A DNA stretch of 64,000 bases from Epithemia pelagica (Eukaryota > Bacillariophyta > Bacillariophyceae > Surirellales > Surirellaceae), in contig OX337229.1 in NCBI GenBank assembly GCA_946965045.2, positions 4,402,001-4,466,000 of the forward strand. The letters run 5' to 3'. The translations under genes were made by a program, and so were the position numbers. The notes beneath the pieces are model-generated. The model saw only the letters and a program-made list of their open reading frames with translations. It was not told the DNA's origin and searched no databases. Within the stretch, counting starts at the first letter, position 1, and the number at the start of each line of letters is the position of its first letter. This document shows positions 21,829-32,927 of the stretch, one piece after another.

Positions 21829-22993
21829 AGTATTAAAGACCCAGACGAATACTTGGGATCTGAGATTCGACACTATACCATACCAGATACTGACGATCCT
21901 GAGAACAAACCCCGATGGGCCATGTCCTCCGACAAATATGTTAAACGTGCCATATCTGAAATTGAGACCGAACTGTCTAAAGTTGGCCAAAAGCTACAGA
22001 CACGAGTCTCGACTCCGCTTGCCACTGGGTATCGTCCTGAGATCGACTCATCTCCTGAACTGGACCCCCGACGTGCAAATTACTATCAGGGACTAATTGG
22101 TATCCTTCGTTGGGTTGTGGAACTTGGTCGTATCGATATCATTGTTGCCGTATCACAACTGTCCCGATATCTAGCCATGCCACGTGAAGGACACCTCGAA
22201 CAAGCCTTGCACATTTTTGCATACCTAAAAGCGCATGGACGTTCCACCCTAGTGTTCGACGACACAACTCCGACCTTCGACGAGGATCGTTTCTTCCAGG
22301 CAGACTGGTCTGAATACTACCCTGATGCTAGTGACCCTTTGCCGCCCAATATGCCACCACCTCGTGGACGGGCTGTTACCACAACTTGTTTTGTTGATGC
22401 CGATCACGCTGGTTGTCTTGCTACGCGTCGCTCACAAACTGGTATTCTTATGTTCTTACAACGAGCACCTATCTTGTGGTATTCCAAACGACAGAGTACT
22501 GTTGAGACATCAACATTTGGCTCCGAATTTGTCGCAATGAAGACTGCCATCGAACAGATAGAGGGTTTCCGTTACAAGTTGAGAATGATGGGCATTCCAC
22601 TTGATGGCGAAACCAATGTGTTCTGTGATAATGAATCTGTGTTCAAGAGTGCAACCATGCCTGAAGTCACTCTGAAGAAGAAACACAATGCAATTGCTTA
22701 CCATCGCACACGTGAGGCACAAGCCGCCAACATCGTGCGTATCGCCTGGGAAGAAGGTGAAACCAATCTTGCGGACCTGCTGACAAAATCGTTACCAGGA
22801 CCCCGATTGCGTTTTCTAGCACAACGTGTTTTGTGGTGATTACATGATCAAATTCATTGTCCTCACACCCCTCTTTTATTGTCCGAATAGACACCCCTCT
22901 TAATTGAGAAAAAATAGTCCTGATGGACCGGCCTCTGCTGAAACAAGTCGTGGGCGACCTAGTCGAAATGCTTCCGATCTAGCTCGCGGGGAC

Positions 22994-23167
22994 TGAATAA
23001 ATCCCGCCAACAGGTCGCATATTGGCGGATACATGGTCGCATATTGGCGAACATGCATCGCCTACATATGCTGCTACGCATCTAGTTTTCTAGTCATAAT
23101 TTTGGTCTAGCCACTTGTTGCACGCCGTATACACCGTGTTGTAGCGTGTAGTGGCAGGATTTATACA
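22994..23167 (+). repeat. 3' LTR of Copia A (174 bp)
   Basis: This is identical to 7688-7861. The bases just before it, GCGGGGAC, are a plausible short polypurine tract. The 154 bp between the pol stop (22839) and this LTR hold no gene. Confidence 0.9.
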
Positions 23168-23171
23168 GAAT

Positions 23172-24151
23172 TCTGGGGTCACCGCGATGCCACCGTAGAA
23201 AACTTTGACAATTTATAACTTTACTTCTACTTAACCAATTTTGGAATTTGAGGTGTCATTCAAAAGCCCAGAACGAGATCTGTCGATTGGGCACTTCAAA
23301 ATGTGTTTTTGTCGCCAAATGGATGAAGGAAAGTTTAAATTGGTAGCCTAACTCAGCTACCTGCCCACACACAGTCTCGGTGCAGTCTAGCAAGAAACGA
23401 CAATGACAAAGTCAGCATCCATCAAGGTAACATGAATGCATAGTGTATACCCAACAACTTCATTGTTATCAACATGCAATGTCTACCTTCAGCTCCAACA
23501 GTATCATTATCAGCACACATCGTGTACATCATGCTAAACCCTATTCTCGCTGTGTCTTGTCCAGAAGGACTGGCATCTATCTCGACTCCAAGGGAACCAG
23601 CAGTATGAACAAGAAGAACTTGATCCTGTCTATTGACAAAGCCATGAAGGACATGAAAGACAATGAATAGGGAAGAAATCCGATTAAATAGTGTTATAGT
23701 GAGAAGTTACGTGTCAATTCACGTGATAGCCCGTGTAAAAACATTTTGGTCCAAATTAGTACGGGCTATCGCGGTGCCAAATTGTCAGGTAGACCAGATA
23801 TTTGCCTGAATCCAGAAATCCAGAAAATCCTGAATAACTCGACCGGGTGTTGATCTTTTTCAAAACAAATATTATCAGCAGATAGAGCTCATCCAGCTCT
23901 GTCGATTCCGCTGCTTAAAATTGAAAAAGGGCAACATGGTCGTGACTCAGGAATTATGGCGTGACTCATGCGCCAAACCGTCAGGTTGCCTCTACAAACT
24001 AATGTGTAACATAAGACAAAAAATAGGTAACTATAACCACAATTCATCATGCTGTTCCCCCGAAAGCTATTAGAATTATACAAAAACCCGCTGCTGGAAG
24101 TCATAAAAATACAAGAGAAGGTGTTGCTTTGTGCACAAAAAACAGAATGGC
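23172..24151. other. Right part of the inverted-repeat element and intergenic DNA
   Basis: From 23172 to 23992 this is the interior and right end of the DNA element. A 75-aa ORF at 23443-23670 ends in a Lys/Met/Asp-rich tail. A short reading ATGACAAAGTC at 23403 followed by a GTAACATG could be a first exon to it, but support is weak. The part after 23994 is the 3' flank of the HSF gene. Confidence 0.4.
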
Positions 24152-27100
24152 TTATTCGCTGTCGGCTGCCACAGACGATGACGAAACCGAGGGTGCCGCA
24201 GCACTTTTCGCAACAGTGGCGGGTGCGACCGAGTCAAAATCTCGATGATACTGTTGCAATTGTTGTTGTTGCTGTTGCAAGGCCAACAAGGATAAGGCTT
24301 GCTGTTCCGTTAGATTGGAAACAAATGGAGGAGTTGACGAGGATGCAGATGGTGAGGTGGAACCAGTCGTAAAAGAAACCACCCGTGGGGGTACGTCGGC
24401 AATACTTCCACTGGGAACAGGAGGAAGGGGTGGGAGTTGCGAAAAGTCAGGATCCAAGCTCCGAGTCAGAGATCCACTTGCGCCTCCCTTGCTGGAATGA
24501 ACGCGACTCCGTTGAATCTTTTGACACAAGACTGGATTGCCTCGTTGGAACTGTGAATGGTAGTATGCACCCTTATCACGACCAGATGAAATGCGTTGGA
24601 AATTGTACATGTGCAATTGACGTTGAAAGGAGGAATACTTGGTTTGATTGAAGTACAAGGGCATTAATTCATTCACAAATCGGTCCGAGTCGTGAACCAT
24701 AAATGCTCGACCATGAGGAAGCCATGAAAGAACAGATACATTACGATCTGATTCCAACTTATCCAAGATACGTTGGAGCTTGAGAGGGAAACTGGTGGCC
24801 ATTTGGCCCGACGAATTTCGTCCATTGCCTTGCTTGTTGTTGCTGCTGTCCACATCAGTTGCTGGATTCCCACTCTCGGTTGTAGACGTGGACGATACCG
24901 ATGGTGATCGATTCGGTTTCGTCTTAGTTGTTGAAGTGTCCACTCTTCGTGGACTTGCTGGTACATGGGCTGCTTGATTAGACGCTGCTGTTGCAAGGCT
25001 TGACAAAAGTGATGGAGCGGACGCAGGGGCAGCACTTGATGACGTGGCTCCTGGAACCAAAGCCAATAGGGAAGACAGGGCATCAATTCCCGATGCTGTC
25101 GCCGAAGTCGTCGAAGCTTGCTGCTGTTGCTGCTGTTGTTGTTGAGCCATGTATTGTAAGACAGCAGCAGTTGCCAAATGTTGCACCGAAGGAGTTGTAC
25201 TAGCAGAAGCACTGTTGTTATCACCACCCAGACCGTGATTGTTGTTATTGGCATTGCTGCTGCTCCGAACCAAACTCTCACTGCTTACGACGCTACTGGT
25301 GGCGGAGGTATTCCTAATTGGAACCACGGCGGGGCAGGCAGGATAATTGGACAAGACAGGTTCTCCATCTGGATTTCCAGCGGCGCGGATGCGGTTGCCA
25401 TTCACCTTACATCGTTGCATTCGTCGGCAGAGAAACTTCATGCCTCGTAAAAACTTTTCGTGATAATAACTCGCTTGGTCAGGTCCGACACCACTTAGTC
25501 GATTAAACCCATAAAGATTTAGTTGCCGAAGAAAACTTGATTTCTTGGTCATTCTGTTGTAAATGAAGAACAAAGGAATGAGCTACTACAGAAAAACACA
25601 ATCATCGTTTTCAAGCAAACACCACTTACACAAAGTACTTGGGCAAGATCAATTGGACAAATTCTTGTTGCTTGTGAATCTTAAAGGAACGACCATGTGC
25701 AAGCCATCCGATAATGTCATCGTGACCATCCCGTTCAATTTCCGATAGTGTCTCATGAAGCTTGAGAGGAAAGGCCGCATTAGGAGTCTTCTCAGATGTG
25801 TTGTTGTTGAGGTTCGCCATGGCATTTTTCTCATCATCCGTGGGAGTTTCGTCGGAATAATCTTGGTACGAGTGTTTGACAAACAAGCGATTGTTGTTCT
25901 TGGGGGTCTTGCCGGGTGGTAACTTTTTGTAGTTGGTGTTATTCCCATACTTGTCTCCGTACGTAGATGCTGGTGTCGAGCGGTCTTCGCCTTGAGAGGG
26001 TGGTGGAGCAGAAGCCGTATCTTCTTGTCCGTGAGCCGGTGAGTCGACTGCCATGGGTTGTGGAGCTCTGGTTTCGCTTGTTTGTGGCTGTGACGTTGCT
26101 GCGAGGTTCTTGTTGTCCTCGTCGTTCTGATCCACTGACATGGTTTGTTGCTGATCTCGAATTTCGGCACTGACGTGCGCCAGCACGTCCATGGAGGATC
26201 CTCGTGAAAGTCGATGCTGCTGCTGAGGCTGGACATCTCGAGAGGCTGGAGAAACGGACTCAAGTGCTGCCGCTTGAATGACAGCGGCCGTAGCCGCTGT
26301 CACAGGATCGCGAGACTGGAGAGGCGAAGAGGAAGTCACTGCGGGGGCTTCTTGAGGAAACAAGGACGACTGTTGTTGTTGTTGTTGCTGCTGCAGCACT
26401 TTGGACGCTTGTAAAGCCTGTTCAATGGACAAGGCATGTGTCGCTTGCTGATGTTGTTGCTGATGTTGATGCAAAGCACTAGCAGCCAATCGTTCCAGTG
26501 CCGCTGTCGCGGCCGAAGACGTTGCATGGGTGGACGGAGTCACAGTCGCTGGAGTAGGAGGTAGTTGGTTGAGACTTCGGGAGGGAACTACGAGACCAGG
26601 TGGTGAGGCTTGAGATCCAGACCATGGGGACGACGGTGATGACGACGTTGCGGTGACTTGTGGTACAGGTGCTGCCGCTCGTGAGTGACTTGCGGCGGTC
26701 GATAAAGATTCTGCTTGTGGATAGACCGCTTGTTGCGGCGGAAGGCGTCCGTTCCAAGAGGATGGTTGCGGATGCGGTTGTACGACGGAAAGACAGGCGA
26801 CCACCGTCAAGGCACCCTGTTGTTCCGTATCAGGGGACGAAGCAATTTGCGAAGGTGGTGCATGATGTTGGGCGGCCCACAATCCACCCACCACAACATC
26901 AATGTGTTGCAATTCCACTCCTTGACGTTGAGTCAGTGGTGCAACTTGATTCATGAGACGATATTGATCGACATGCATCAATTCTTGAGGATTCGCCAAT
27001 TTTGTAGGCACGCCCAATCGAATGTACAATTGCGGTGGGTCGGTTCGTCCCATGGCAGCCGACCACGGAAAGGACAGCATGCCTCTTTCGAGAGCATCTT

Positions 27101-27698
27101 GAAGGGCCTTGCAAGCAGCTTCTGTGGCATCGTCTCCTACCGAGGAGACGCCATGATCCGCATTGTCTTGTGGCAAAAGCGGTGTTGGTGGTGTTTTCTT
27201 GTGATGGATATTTCGAGTAAAGTTGGGAACAATCCCAATTCCAATGGTATGAAACAAGGTTTCTTGTGGTGACTGGGCACTTAAAGAACCATTCACGGCT
27301 GCCACAGCTTGGGTAACCGTTGTTGTTGTCGTGGGTCCACAGTGAGGAGAGCTGCTGTGGCTACTACTACCACTCTGGTTGCTGCTGCTTTGACTGCTGC
27401 CACTAACGGCGGGTGCTCCTACAACTGCATGTTGCTGCGCCGCCGCTGCGGCTTGATGTGCCGACGAAAGGAGTTGAGCACTAGTACCTGCCGCTAATTT
27501 GGCCAAATTTTCCACCAACGTTGCAGCAGTTTCTTTGCGGGCTGTAGCAGCGGCGGCCGCAGCCGCATAGGCAGCCGAATCGACACTGGTGCGGCTTTCC
27601 AATACGGCAGCTGCATCGGCGGCCGTCGAGGGAGGCAAGTACGAATCACGTGCTCCGACGACCTCATTGGTCGTTGGTGAAGAATTGGCTGCTTGCAT
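24152..27698 (-). CDS. Heat shock factor-like regulator with two HSF domains
   Basis: Likely a nuclear DNA-binding transcription regulator. Two exons, 27698-25630 and 25553-24152, are joined across a 76-bp GT-AG intron (25629-25554), giving 1,156 aa; the phases fit (2 + 1). The intron lies inside the first HSF domain (about residues 632-745), which has F-P-L-K-L-H, W-L-A-H-G-R-S-F and S-S-F-L-R-Q-L-N-L-Y-G-F. A second full HSF domain (about 942-1040) has W-L-P-H-G-R-A-F and S-S-F-Q-R-Q-L-H-M-Y-N-F. The rest is Ala/Gln/Ser-rich with several poly-Q runs. Residues about 148-308 form an ordered block (I-G-I-G-I-V-P-N; I-R-L-G-V-P; V-V-V-G-G-L) that resembles the Lin0512 family from memory. No clear HR-A/B coiled coil is seen. 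Confidence 0.9.
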
Positions 27699-30014
27699 AG
27701 TAGCAAGTGTGTTTGTGGATGCTGAATAGAAAAGAATCTTCAGATAGGATCCCTGGCTTTCCTTCTTTGTTTCTCTAGCCTGTGGAGGGAGATCTGGAAT
27801 CGAATGATGGCGTTAAGGGGAAGATGTCAAATGACAATGATGATCAAGTCCAATGTGAGCAATGGATGAATTGAACACTCCTACGATTTGTGTGTATCAC
27901 AATCCGATCCAATGAATGGATGCGTCAGGCTTCGTTTTCTTGTGTTGTTGTTGTTCGCCCACCGAAACGAGAATGCAGAGGACGGAACGAGGGTGACTTT
28001 TATGACATACCTGTGTATTGGTCAAAGAGGAACAGGTGAGGCTTGTTCTAGGTAGAATACAGAGTTGTGATGGAAGGAATCGATCCTAAAAGAGACGAAG
28101 GGATGGGTGTGTTGGTTGTTGGTGGCGCCTCGTTTTCTTGGATGTTCGCTTTTACACATTTCACGCCCTGATTGGTGATCAGAAGCCAACCGAAAAGGAG
28201 GGGTTTGGGTGTGTGCGTTCGTCCACTACCGAAGCTACTGTGCTCGTACGTGTGGGCCGAAACCCGAGAGTGTGGAGTGTGGACTTTGGTGAAGGTGTTT
28301 CGCTGCGGCTGTTTGCAGCGGCAGCGGCACCTTGTCGTGTGTCGTCGTGCATTTCACTGTGGTTGGTCGGCAAATGTCCGCTCGAGATTTCGTTGGTGGG
28401 TTTTGTTCTTCTTCTCGAGTTCTTTGTCGTGGTTGGCATGCGACAATCAGATGGTTCCTGTTTATTTATCATTGAACCTTTGAGCTTTCGAGGCATTCGG
28501 AAACCAGTCCACAGTAAGAGAAAGAGTACTTAAGACACTGGAGGGATCCGACCTCTACGTAGAAGGCATGTAGAGCCCGTACACGAAGAGAGCAAATGAG
28601 AATTGATGGACATCGATGCGTGAGTTCTGGATTTCTTGAATCTACGATCTTTGATGTTCGGGTTCCGAGTCTTTTAACATGTCGAAAAGAACCCGGATGT
28701 CTTCAAACCCCATCGCAATCACATGTTATATATTTGAGATCAATCATAAGAATATAGAAATTCAGAGCGTTGAGATGTATTCGAAATAGCCATATCCCTA
28801 TGATAGAAACAGGACATGGTTGCCGAAGGGACGTGGTTGGTGGTTGGTCAAAAAGGCAACAGTATGAGAACCTCAATTACATCCAGAGCGCTCAACTGAT
28901 GATCCAAAGGCGTCCAATTTGCCATTCGCATCGTGAACTTGAAAGATTCGGAGCTCTCGGTTGTGGTGTGTTCGCATGTCAAAGTTGTGTCGCACTGCAA
29001 ACTCAAGCCTACTTTTTTTAACACAGTTTTGGATCCTTCACTTCCCGAACTTTGCCGCGGTGTTCGCAACCCAACGGAAAAGGGACACTTTCCTTCTCAA
29101 AGCCCTTCAACAGTTTCGAGTGACGATCCCATATGACGGAGTCTGACGTAGATCTGACAAGACCTGACGCACGTCAAGCCCATCTTCGACTGTTCGCATT
29201 TGGTGTACTGTTTGGTCTATTGTCATCAATTCGGAAAGAACGATTCCTCGGCTCGTTTGTGGCCCTTGAAATTGCAGATCTTCCTGACGGGCAACAGAAG
29301 AAGAACAAGACGAACCACGAACGAGCGATCGTGTCCATATGTTCGTATTAGACGCGAACACACAAGTCTGTTCGTCATCCGATGTCTTCCATGTGGGTTC
29401 TGGGCTCTGGCCGGCGTCTGCCAGTCCCGTCGTGAGTCGTGAGACATACAATACCCCGGTAAGCGGTAAGGTGTTGTAGCAAGATCAAGAATCAAGATGT
29501 CGGCTGGGTTTGCTCCCTTCCGCGAGCCCCCCCATGACTATGATTGCAGTGTAATGGGTCTTTACTGAAATGTTTTTATCATAAACATAACATAAAAAAC
29601 GGAATAAACTATATCAAGTGAGTTGTTGTAGTATTATCTGCTCAACGAGCTCGTACTAAACGGAGGCACCATCTCGCGCTTTCCGAGGGGCATCTCAGTT
29701 CCCATCATAAATCTGAAGCCAAACACATGTAGGATGATCATGTGTATACTAGTATCGCGCTGGTAGTCAAGCCTAGTGGTTTGCCCAGACTATCGCCGTT
29801 GAAAGCAAACTAGACCAAACGAGGACATTCAGAGCATCTCATATCTATATATCCTAGAAGATTGACATCCCTTGTAGTCGTAGACGTGGGCACTGCCTGT
29901 TCAGATTTGTTGGGGTCGCCAAATTCATCCCTTTGAACAAAATCGTAGTCCGATCAAAGCGCCAAAGTTTCAAAAGAGACACTGGATTGATAGTAAGCAG
30001 CTGAAGCAGGAAAA
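27699..30014. other. Long intergenic region upstream of the HSF-like gene
   Basis: This is 2.3 kb without a convincing gene. ORFs at 28138-28533 (both strands) and 29107-29495 lack domains and contradict each other across strands. The HSF 5' leader and promoter should lie in the first several hundred bases. No canonical inverted GAA-type heat shock element array was obvious by eye. Confidence 0.4.
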
Positions 30015-31121
30015 ATGCCTGCTCGCTGTGGAAAACGACGATACACATGTTTTGCTGGAGACGTGAAATGCAATCGTTTGGTGCAGGATTGTATCGCTGC
30101 AACTCTCTCCGAAAACGAAAGAATTTCGTGCACCATGGCGAGGAATCCAGGCAACATGTTACTGGCTGTTTGTTCAAATCACCAAACCAACAAGCAAACG
30201 GCCAATATCTCGTGGTTGTTTGCAATGGTGATGGAACAGTTGTTGACTCGGAAACTTCCCACCCAGCACTATGACGACAACCCGGATTTTGCAGGAGCAT
30301 CGAAAACAGAAGGAAGGCCCAACCGTCACAACCTTCTCCGACAAGACGAAATATGGAATACAGTCCCACCATTACAAAAGTCAAATCAGCCCCCGTCGGC
30401 AACGGCCAACGGTACTTGTTCACAAGGTTCTTGTTCGGTGCCTCCAGGCGACGACAAGTTCCGAAAACAGAAGGATCCAGTGCTGACCATGGTGGGAAAC
30501 CAAGTTGTGGGACTGAGTAGTATCAACCATGGTCATGGATGGTACGGCCAAGAGGGGGAACGTCGATGGTGGCTACAACGAGTGTATTGTCATTCCAGTA
30601 ACCACGAAACGGTCATGACACCCTTGACCGTTCAAGGTCCCCCCACTCGTTGTCGACTCGTGTGTCCCAAAGGCATGTCGTTGCAAGTCGACTGTGGAAA
30701 TACACAGGTGTCAGATACCATTGTCTGGCTGTACAAGGGAGGAATCACAGATGATACTTTGGAACCTGGTGACCAACATTGGTGTATCAATGAATCCGAC
30801 GGAACCATTTCTTGTTGCGTGGACCATCATGGCGAACCGTCAAGGCCGCCAGGGAAGTCAAAGACAACAGCAGAACCGAGATCCAGTCGCAAGCGGAAAC
30901 GAGAAGGCAATGATAGAATAAGTTCCACGATGAAGGACTCGGTTCCTTCGAGAAGTTCAGCTGATAAGAACAACACCAACCAATTGGTTTTGGGCCATGG
31001 CAGTCGGCAACACTTGGCCAAAATTTGTGGCGGTACGGACGTCCTTCTGCCATGGGAACATAGCGATGGAGTTTTGGTCTTGGTACAACGGGATGATCCT
31101 CGAGCACTCCGATTGACATGA
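30015..31121 (+). CDS. Unknown protein, Cys-containing with a basic NLS-like patch (368 aa)
   Basis: I do not recognise this protein. The frame is open for 1.1 kb from ATG 30015. The N-terminal 70 residues look less protein-like, so the start may be internal (for example Met at about residue 72). The core (about 165-270) is Trp/Cys/Gly-rich, with W-W-L-Q-R-V-Y-C, C-R-L-V-C-P-K-G, I-V-W-L-Y-K-G-G and H-W-C-I-N-E-S-D-G-T. It is followed by a basic R-K-R-K-R-E patch near residue 297 that could be a nuclear localisation signal. The C-terminal 50 residues are ordered again. Repeated short beta-like blocks recall a beta-trefoil or jelly-roll, but I cannot assign one. Confidence 0.55.
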   Translation: MPARCGKRRYTCFAGDVKCNRLVQDCIAATLSENERISCTMARNPGNMLLAVCSNHQTNKQTANISWLFAMVMEQLLTRKLPTQHYDDNPDFAGASKTEGRPNRHNLLRQDEIWNTVPPLQKSNQPPSATANGTCSQGSCSVPPGDDKFRKQKDPVLTMVGNQVVGLSSINHGHGWYGQEGERRWWLQRVYCHSSNHETVMTPLTVQGPPTRCRLVCPKGMSLQVDCGNTQVSDTIVWLYKGGITDDTLEPGDQHWCINESDGTISCCVDHHGEPSRPPGKSKTTAEPRSSRKRKREGNDRISSTMKDSVPSRSSADKNNTNQLVLGHGSRQHLAKICGGTDVLLPWEHSDGVLVLVQRDDPRALRLT

Positions 31122-31279
31122 GGATAAAAGTAGAAGGATCAAGCAGTTGAAGGGTATCAAGAAACCAAAAGTTCCAATTTCATAGGTTGGCGTTTTCTTC
31201 TCGAATTACTTGGTCGAGCAAAAAGGCAAACAATGAATATAAATCAATTTTCATAGTTGATTCCTCTCGTGTATGTTTG

Positions 31280-31738
31280 TTAGGGTGGCGGTGGAGTGGA
31301 GGCACCCCTTCGAGGGCCGTGAGGGTCTCGATGTTGTTGCTGTCTCTGGTCAAGGAATTGTTGTTGTTGTTGTCGTTCCAATTCAGCACGTGCCGTACGA
31401 TACAAGATTCCCATGTTTTGTTTCAAGCAAGCATTTTCGCGTTCCAAGAAATCAACACGTTTTTGCAAATACTCCACTTGTTCCACCAAGGAACGTGGAG
31501 CCGTAGCAACTGCTGTACTATTATCATTTGAGGCAGTGGCGGCAGTTGTGAAGGAGGAATATGCCGTTGTAGTCGTGGCGGTGTTATTGATGGTGCTTCT
31601 GCGATTTGTGCTGGCATTTGGCACAGTCGTTGTTTCCAAGTCATGGTAGAGATCGTCTTCTTCTTCAACTTTGTCTTTGGTTTCTTCCATGTTGGGTCTA
31701 TTGTGGTCTTCCCGCCGCGCGCCGCCTCCAGCGATCAA
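31280..31738 (-). CDS. Small predicted coiled-coil protein (152 aa)
   Basis: Function unknown. The N-terminal half is acidic, then Thr/Ala/Ser-rich. Residues about 85-130 form a heptad-like helix (L-V-E-Q-V-E-Y-L-Q-K-R-V, then L-E-R-E-N) with leucine-zipper character and a poly-Q run. The end is Pro-rich. The L-E-R-E-N-x-x-L pattern resembles the zipper half of bZIP proteins, but no basic DNA-binding region precedes it. Start may be 31738 or the second Met near 31690. It converges with the gene at 30015-31121. Confidence 0.5.
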   Translation of the reverse strand: MIAGGGARREDHNRPNMEETKDKVEEEDDLYHDLETTTVPNASTNRRSTINNTATTTTAYSSFTTAATASNDNSTAVATAPRSLVEQVEYLQKRVDFLERENACLKQNMGILYRTARAELERQQQQQFLDQRQQQHRDPHGPRRGASTPPPP

Positions 31739-32234
31739 AGAGCGACCAATACTTTCTTGCTACCATCTCTGCGGCTGCCATCTACCATTCCCATTTCCCA
31801 TACCCATCTTTTTCTAGTCCTACACCCTCAGAAATCAGGCCGACATGCACATGTCAATCACTAATTGATCAAAGAATGGTTGGAAACGTAACATCATACT
31901 ACGACTAGGAGGAGTGAACTTTTCGACTTTGTCCTTTCGCCTTGCTGAGTTCTCATAGTCCTTCATCATCACCACCATCATCATTTTTGTCGTCGTCATG
32001 ACGCTAAGGATCGTAACCCTTCAGAACGTGAAGAATGAGAAGCTTAGTATTGTCAACTGAGAAAGTGAGGTCGTATTTGCAATCATCCATGCGAAAACGT
32101 GTGGCACATAACCATGCGTTCACAGTCGCTTCTGGTAGGATGGAAAAATGCCTTGTGTTGTAGTGCCCCGCGTACCCCCATTTTGGATGCATGAGATGAA
32201 TGGGCAACCTCATCAAAATCCACGGTCAACTCTT
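31739..32234. other. Intergenic region
   Basis: This is the 3' flank of the cyclophilin gene and 5' flank of the coiled-coil gene. A CATCATCACCACCATCATCAT simple repeat lies near 31965-31985. No gene is called; a 70-aa minus-strand ORF at 32004-32216 lacks recognisable features. Confidence 0.35.
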
Positions 32235-32927
32235 TTATTCTTCATTATCATCTTCTTCTTGCTCTGGTTGCTGATCAATTTCGTCGCTGGGATCCGACGA
32301 TGCTGTAATCGTCTTGAGCTGTGACGCGGAGGTCAAGGGTGGGACTCCCCTTGAGGCGGACGCCTTGTGCAAAACAACAGCTTGCAAGGGTCGATCCGTA
32401 CTGGCATCGGTGGCAACCATACCCATGCGTTGAATGACGGACATGCCATGAGAAATTCGCCCAATAATGGTATGTTTGCCGTCTAACCACGGTGTCGGTT
32501 TCAGCGTCACATAAAACTGCGATCCACTGGAGTTGGGTCCCGAATTGGCCATGGCCACAACACCGGCACCAGTATGTTTCAAGGTACGAACAAATTCGTC
32601 TTCCAACTGACCCTTGCCAAAAATCGATTCACCACCCCGGCCTGTACCTGTCGGATCTCCTCCTTGAATCATAAAGTTTCGAATAATGCGATGAAAGATG
32701 GTCCCATTGTAATAGCCGGCATGGGCCAAGGCGGCTACATTGTAACAGGATCGAGGCGTGTGTTTGTAATACAATTCCACCACAAAGGAACCTGTAGATG
32801 TCTGAAACAAAACATGAGTCCAGGGTGACGCCGAATTGGTCTGACTGGGACTGCTTGTGGAAGATTCGGATTGGCCTTGTCCTCCGAGAGGAGGATTGCT
32901 ACGAGATGGTGGGGAAGGACCGGCCAT
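32235..32927 (-). CDS. Cyclophilin-type peptidyl-prolyl isomerase, PPIL1-like
   Basis: It catalyses cis-trans isomerisation of Xaa-Pro bonds. PPIL1-type cyclophilins are small, and in other eukaryotes act in the spliceosome. The protein has 230 aa. The first ~38 residues are Ser/Pro-rich and disordered. The domain at about 38-190 opens with V-L-F-Q-T-S-T-G-S-F-V-V-E. It carries F-H-R-I-I-R-N-F-M-I-Q-G-G-D with the catalytic Arg, G-S-Q-F-Y-V-T-L, and P-W-L-D-G-K-H with the Trp that contacts cyclosporin. The tail is acidic (E-Q-E-E-D-D-N-E-E). It lacks the insertions of larger cyclophilins. Nuclear location is inferred from the subfamily, not from a visible signal. Confidence 0.9.
   Translation of the reverse strand: MAGPSPPSRSNPPLGGQGQSESSTSSPSQTNSASPWTHVLFQTSTGSFVVELYYKHTPRSCYNVAALAHAGYYNGTIFHRIIRNFMIQGGDPTGTGRGGESIFGKGQLEDEFVRTLKHTGAGVVAMANSGPNSSGSQFYVTLKPTPWLDGKHTIIGRISHGMSVIQRMGMVATDASTDRPLQAVVLHKASASRGVPPLTSASQLKTITASSDPSDEIDQQPEQEEDDNEE

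Larger units (their letters stand above)
10195..22839 (+). pseudogene. Copia A pol (protease, integrase, RT, RNase H), interrupted
   Basis: The reading frame continues in phase from gag. A protease-like C-E-M-D-S-H-A-D-T-C lies near 10350-10380, with D-S-H where D-S/T-G is usual. An in-frame TGA at 11263-11265 falls just before the integrase core. In the integrase, the residue 35 positions after the second catalytic Asp (codon 11485) is Lys (codon 11590-11592) where Copia B has Glu. The RT has Y-I-D-D near 13360. Copia B inserts after codon P-E-S-I (13445). The frame resumes at 21829 with K-D-P-D-E-Y and runs through RNase H (F-V-D-A-D-H-A-G) to a TGA ending at 22839. Three lesions make it non-functional as it stands. 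Confidence 0.88.
7688..23167 (+). mobile_element. Copia A: Ty1/copia LTR retrotransposon, split by Copia B
   Basis: The element is bounded by two identical 174-bp LTRs that begin TGAATAA and end TATACA (7688-7861 and 22994-23167). The flanks share GAAT at 7684-7687 and 23168-23171, a probable 4-bp target-site duplication. Without the nested Copia B it is about 7.1 kb. The order is LTR, leader with a tRNA-like sequence, gag, then pol as protease, integrase, reverse transcriptase and RNase H, which is the copia order. A possible primer-binding site, GTTTATCAGACCC at 7862-7874, resembles the initiator-tRNA-type TGGTATCAGAGCC imperfectly. Identical LTRs point to recent insertion, yet pol is damaged. 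Confidence 0.9.
7637..23994. mobile_element. Inverted-repeat DNA element (MITE-like), host of the nested retrotransposons
   Basis: A 13-bp perfect terminal inverted repeat, GAGGCAACCTGAC, lies at 7639-7651, with its reverse complement at 23980-23992. Each is bordered by TA (7637-7638 and 23993-23994), as expected for a TA target site. Removing Copia A leaves about 870 bp. Subterminal copies of a word like CCTGACTAATTTGGC occur just inside the left end (twice) and, inverted, near 23770. No transposase is seen, so it looks non-autonomous. The Tc1/mariner-like assignment rests only on the TA site and is tentative. Confidence 0.6.

Noticed and set aside
23403-23670. Possible two-exon mini-gene inside the DNA element
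   Set aside because: A GT after ATGACAAAGTC and several AGs allow splicing to a Lys-rich ORF, but there is no family match and the splice choice is arbitrary.
28138-28533. 131-aa plus and 105-aa minus ORFs upstream of the HSF-like gene
   Set aside because: They overlap each other on opposite strands, show no domains and lie in the likely promoter/leader.
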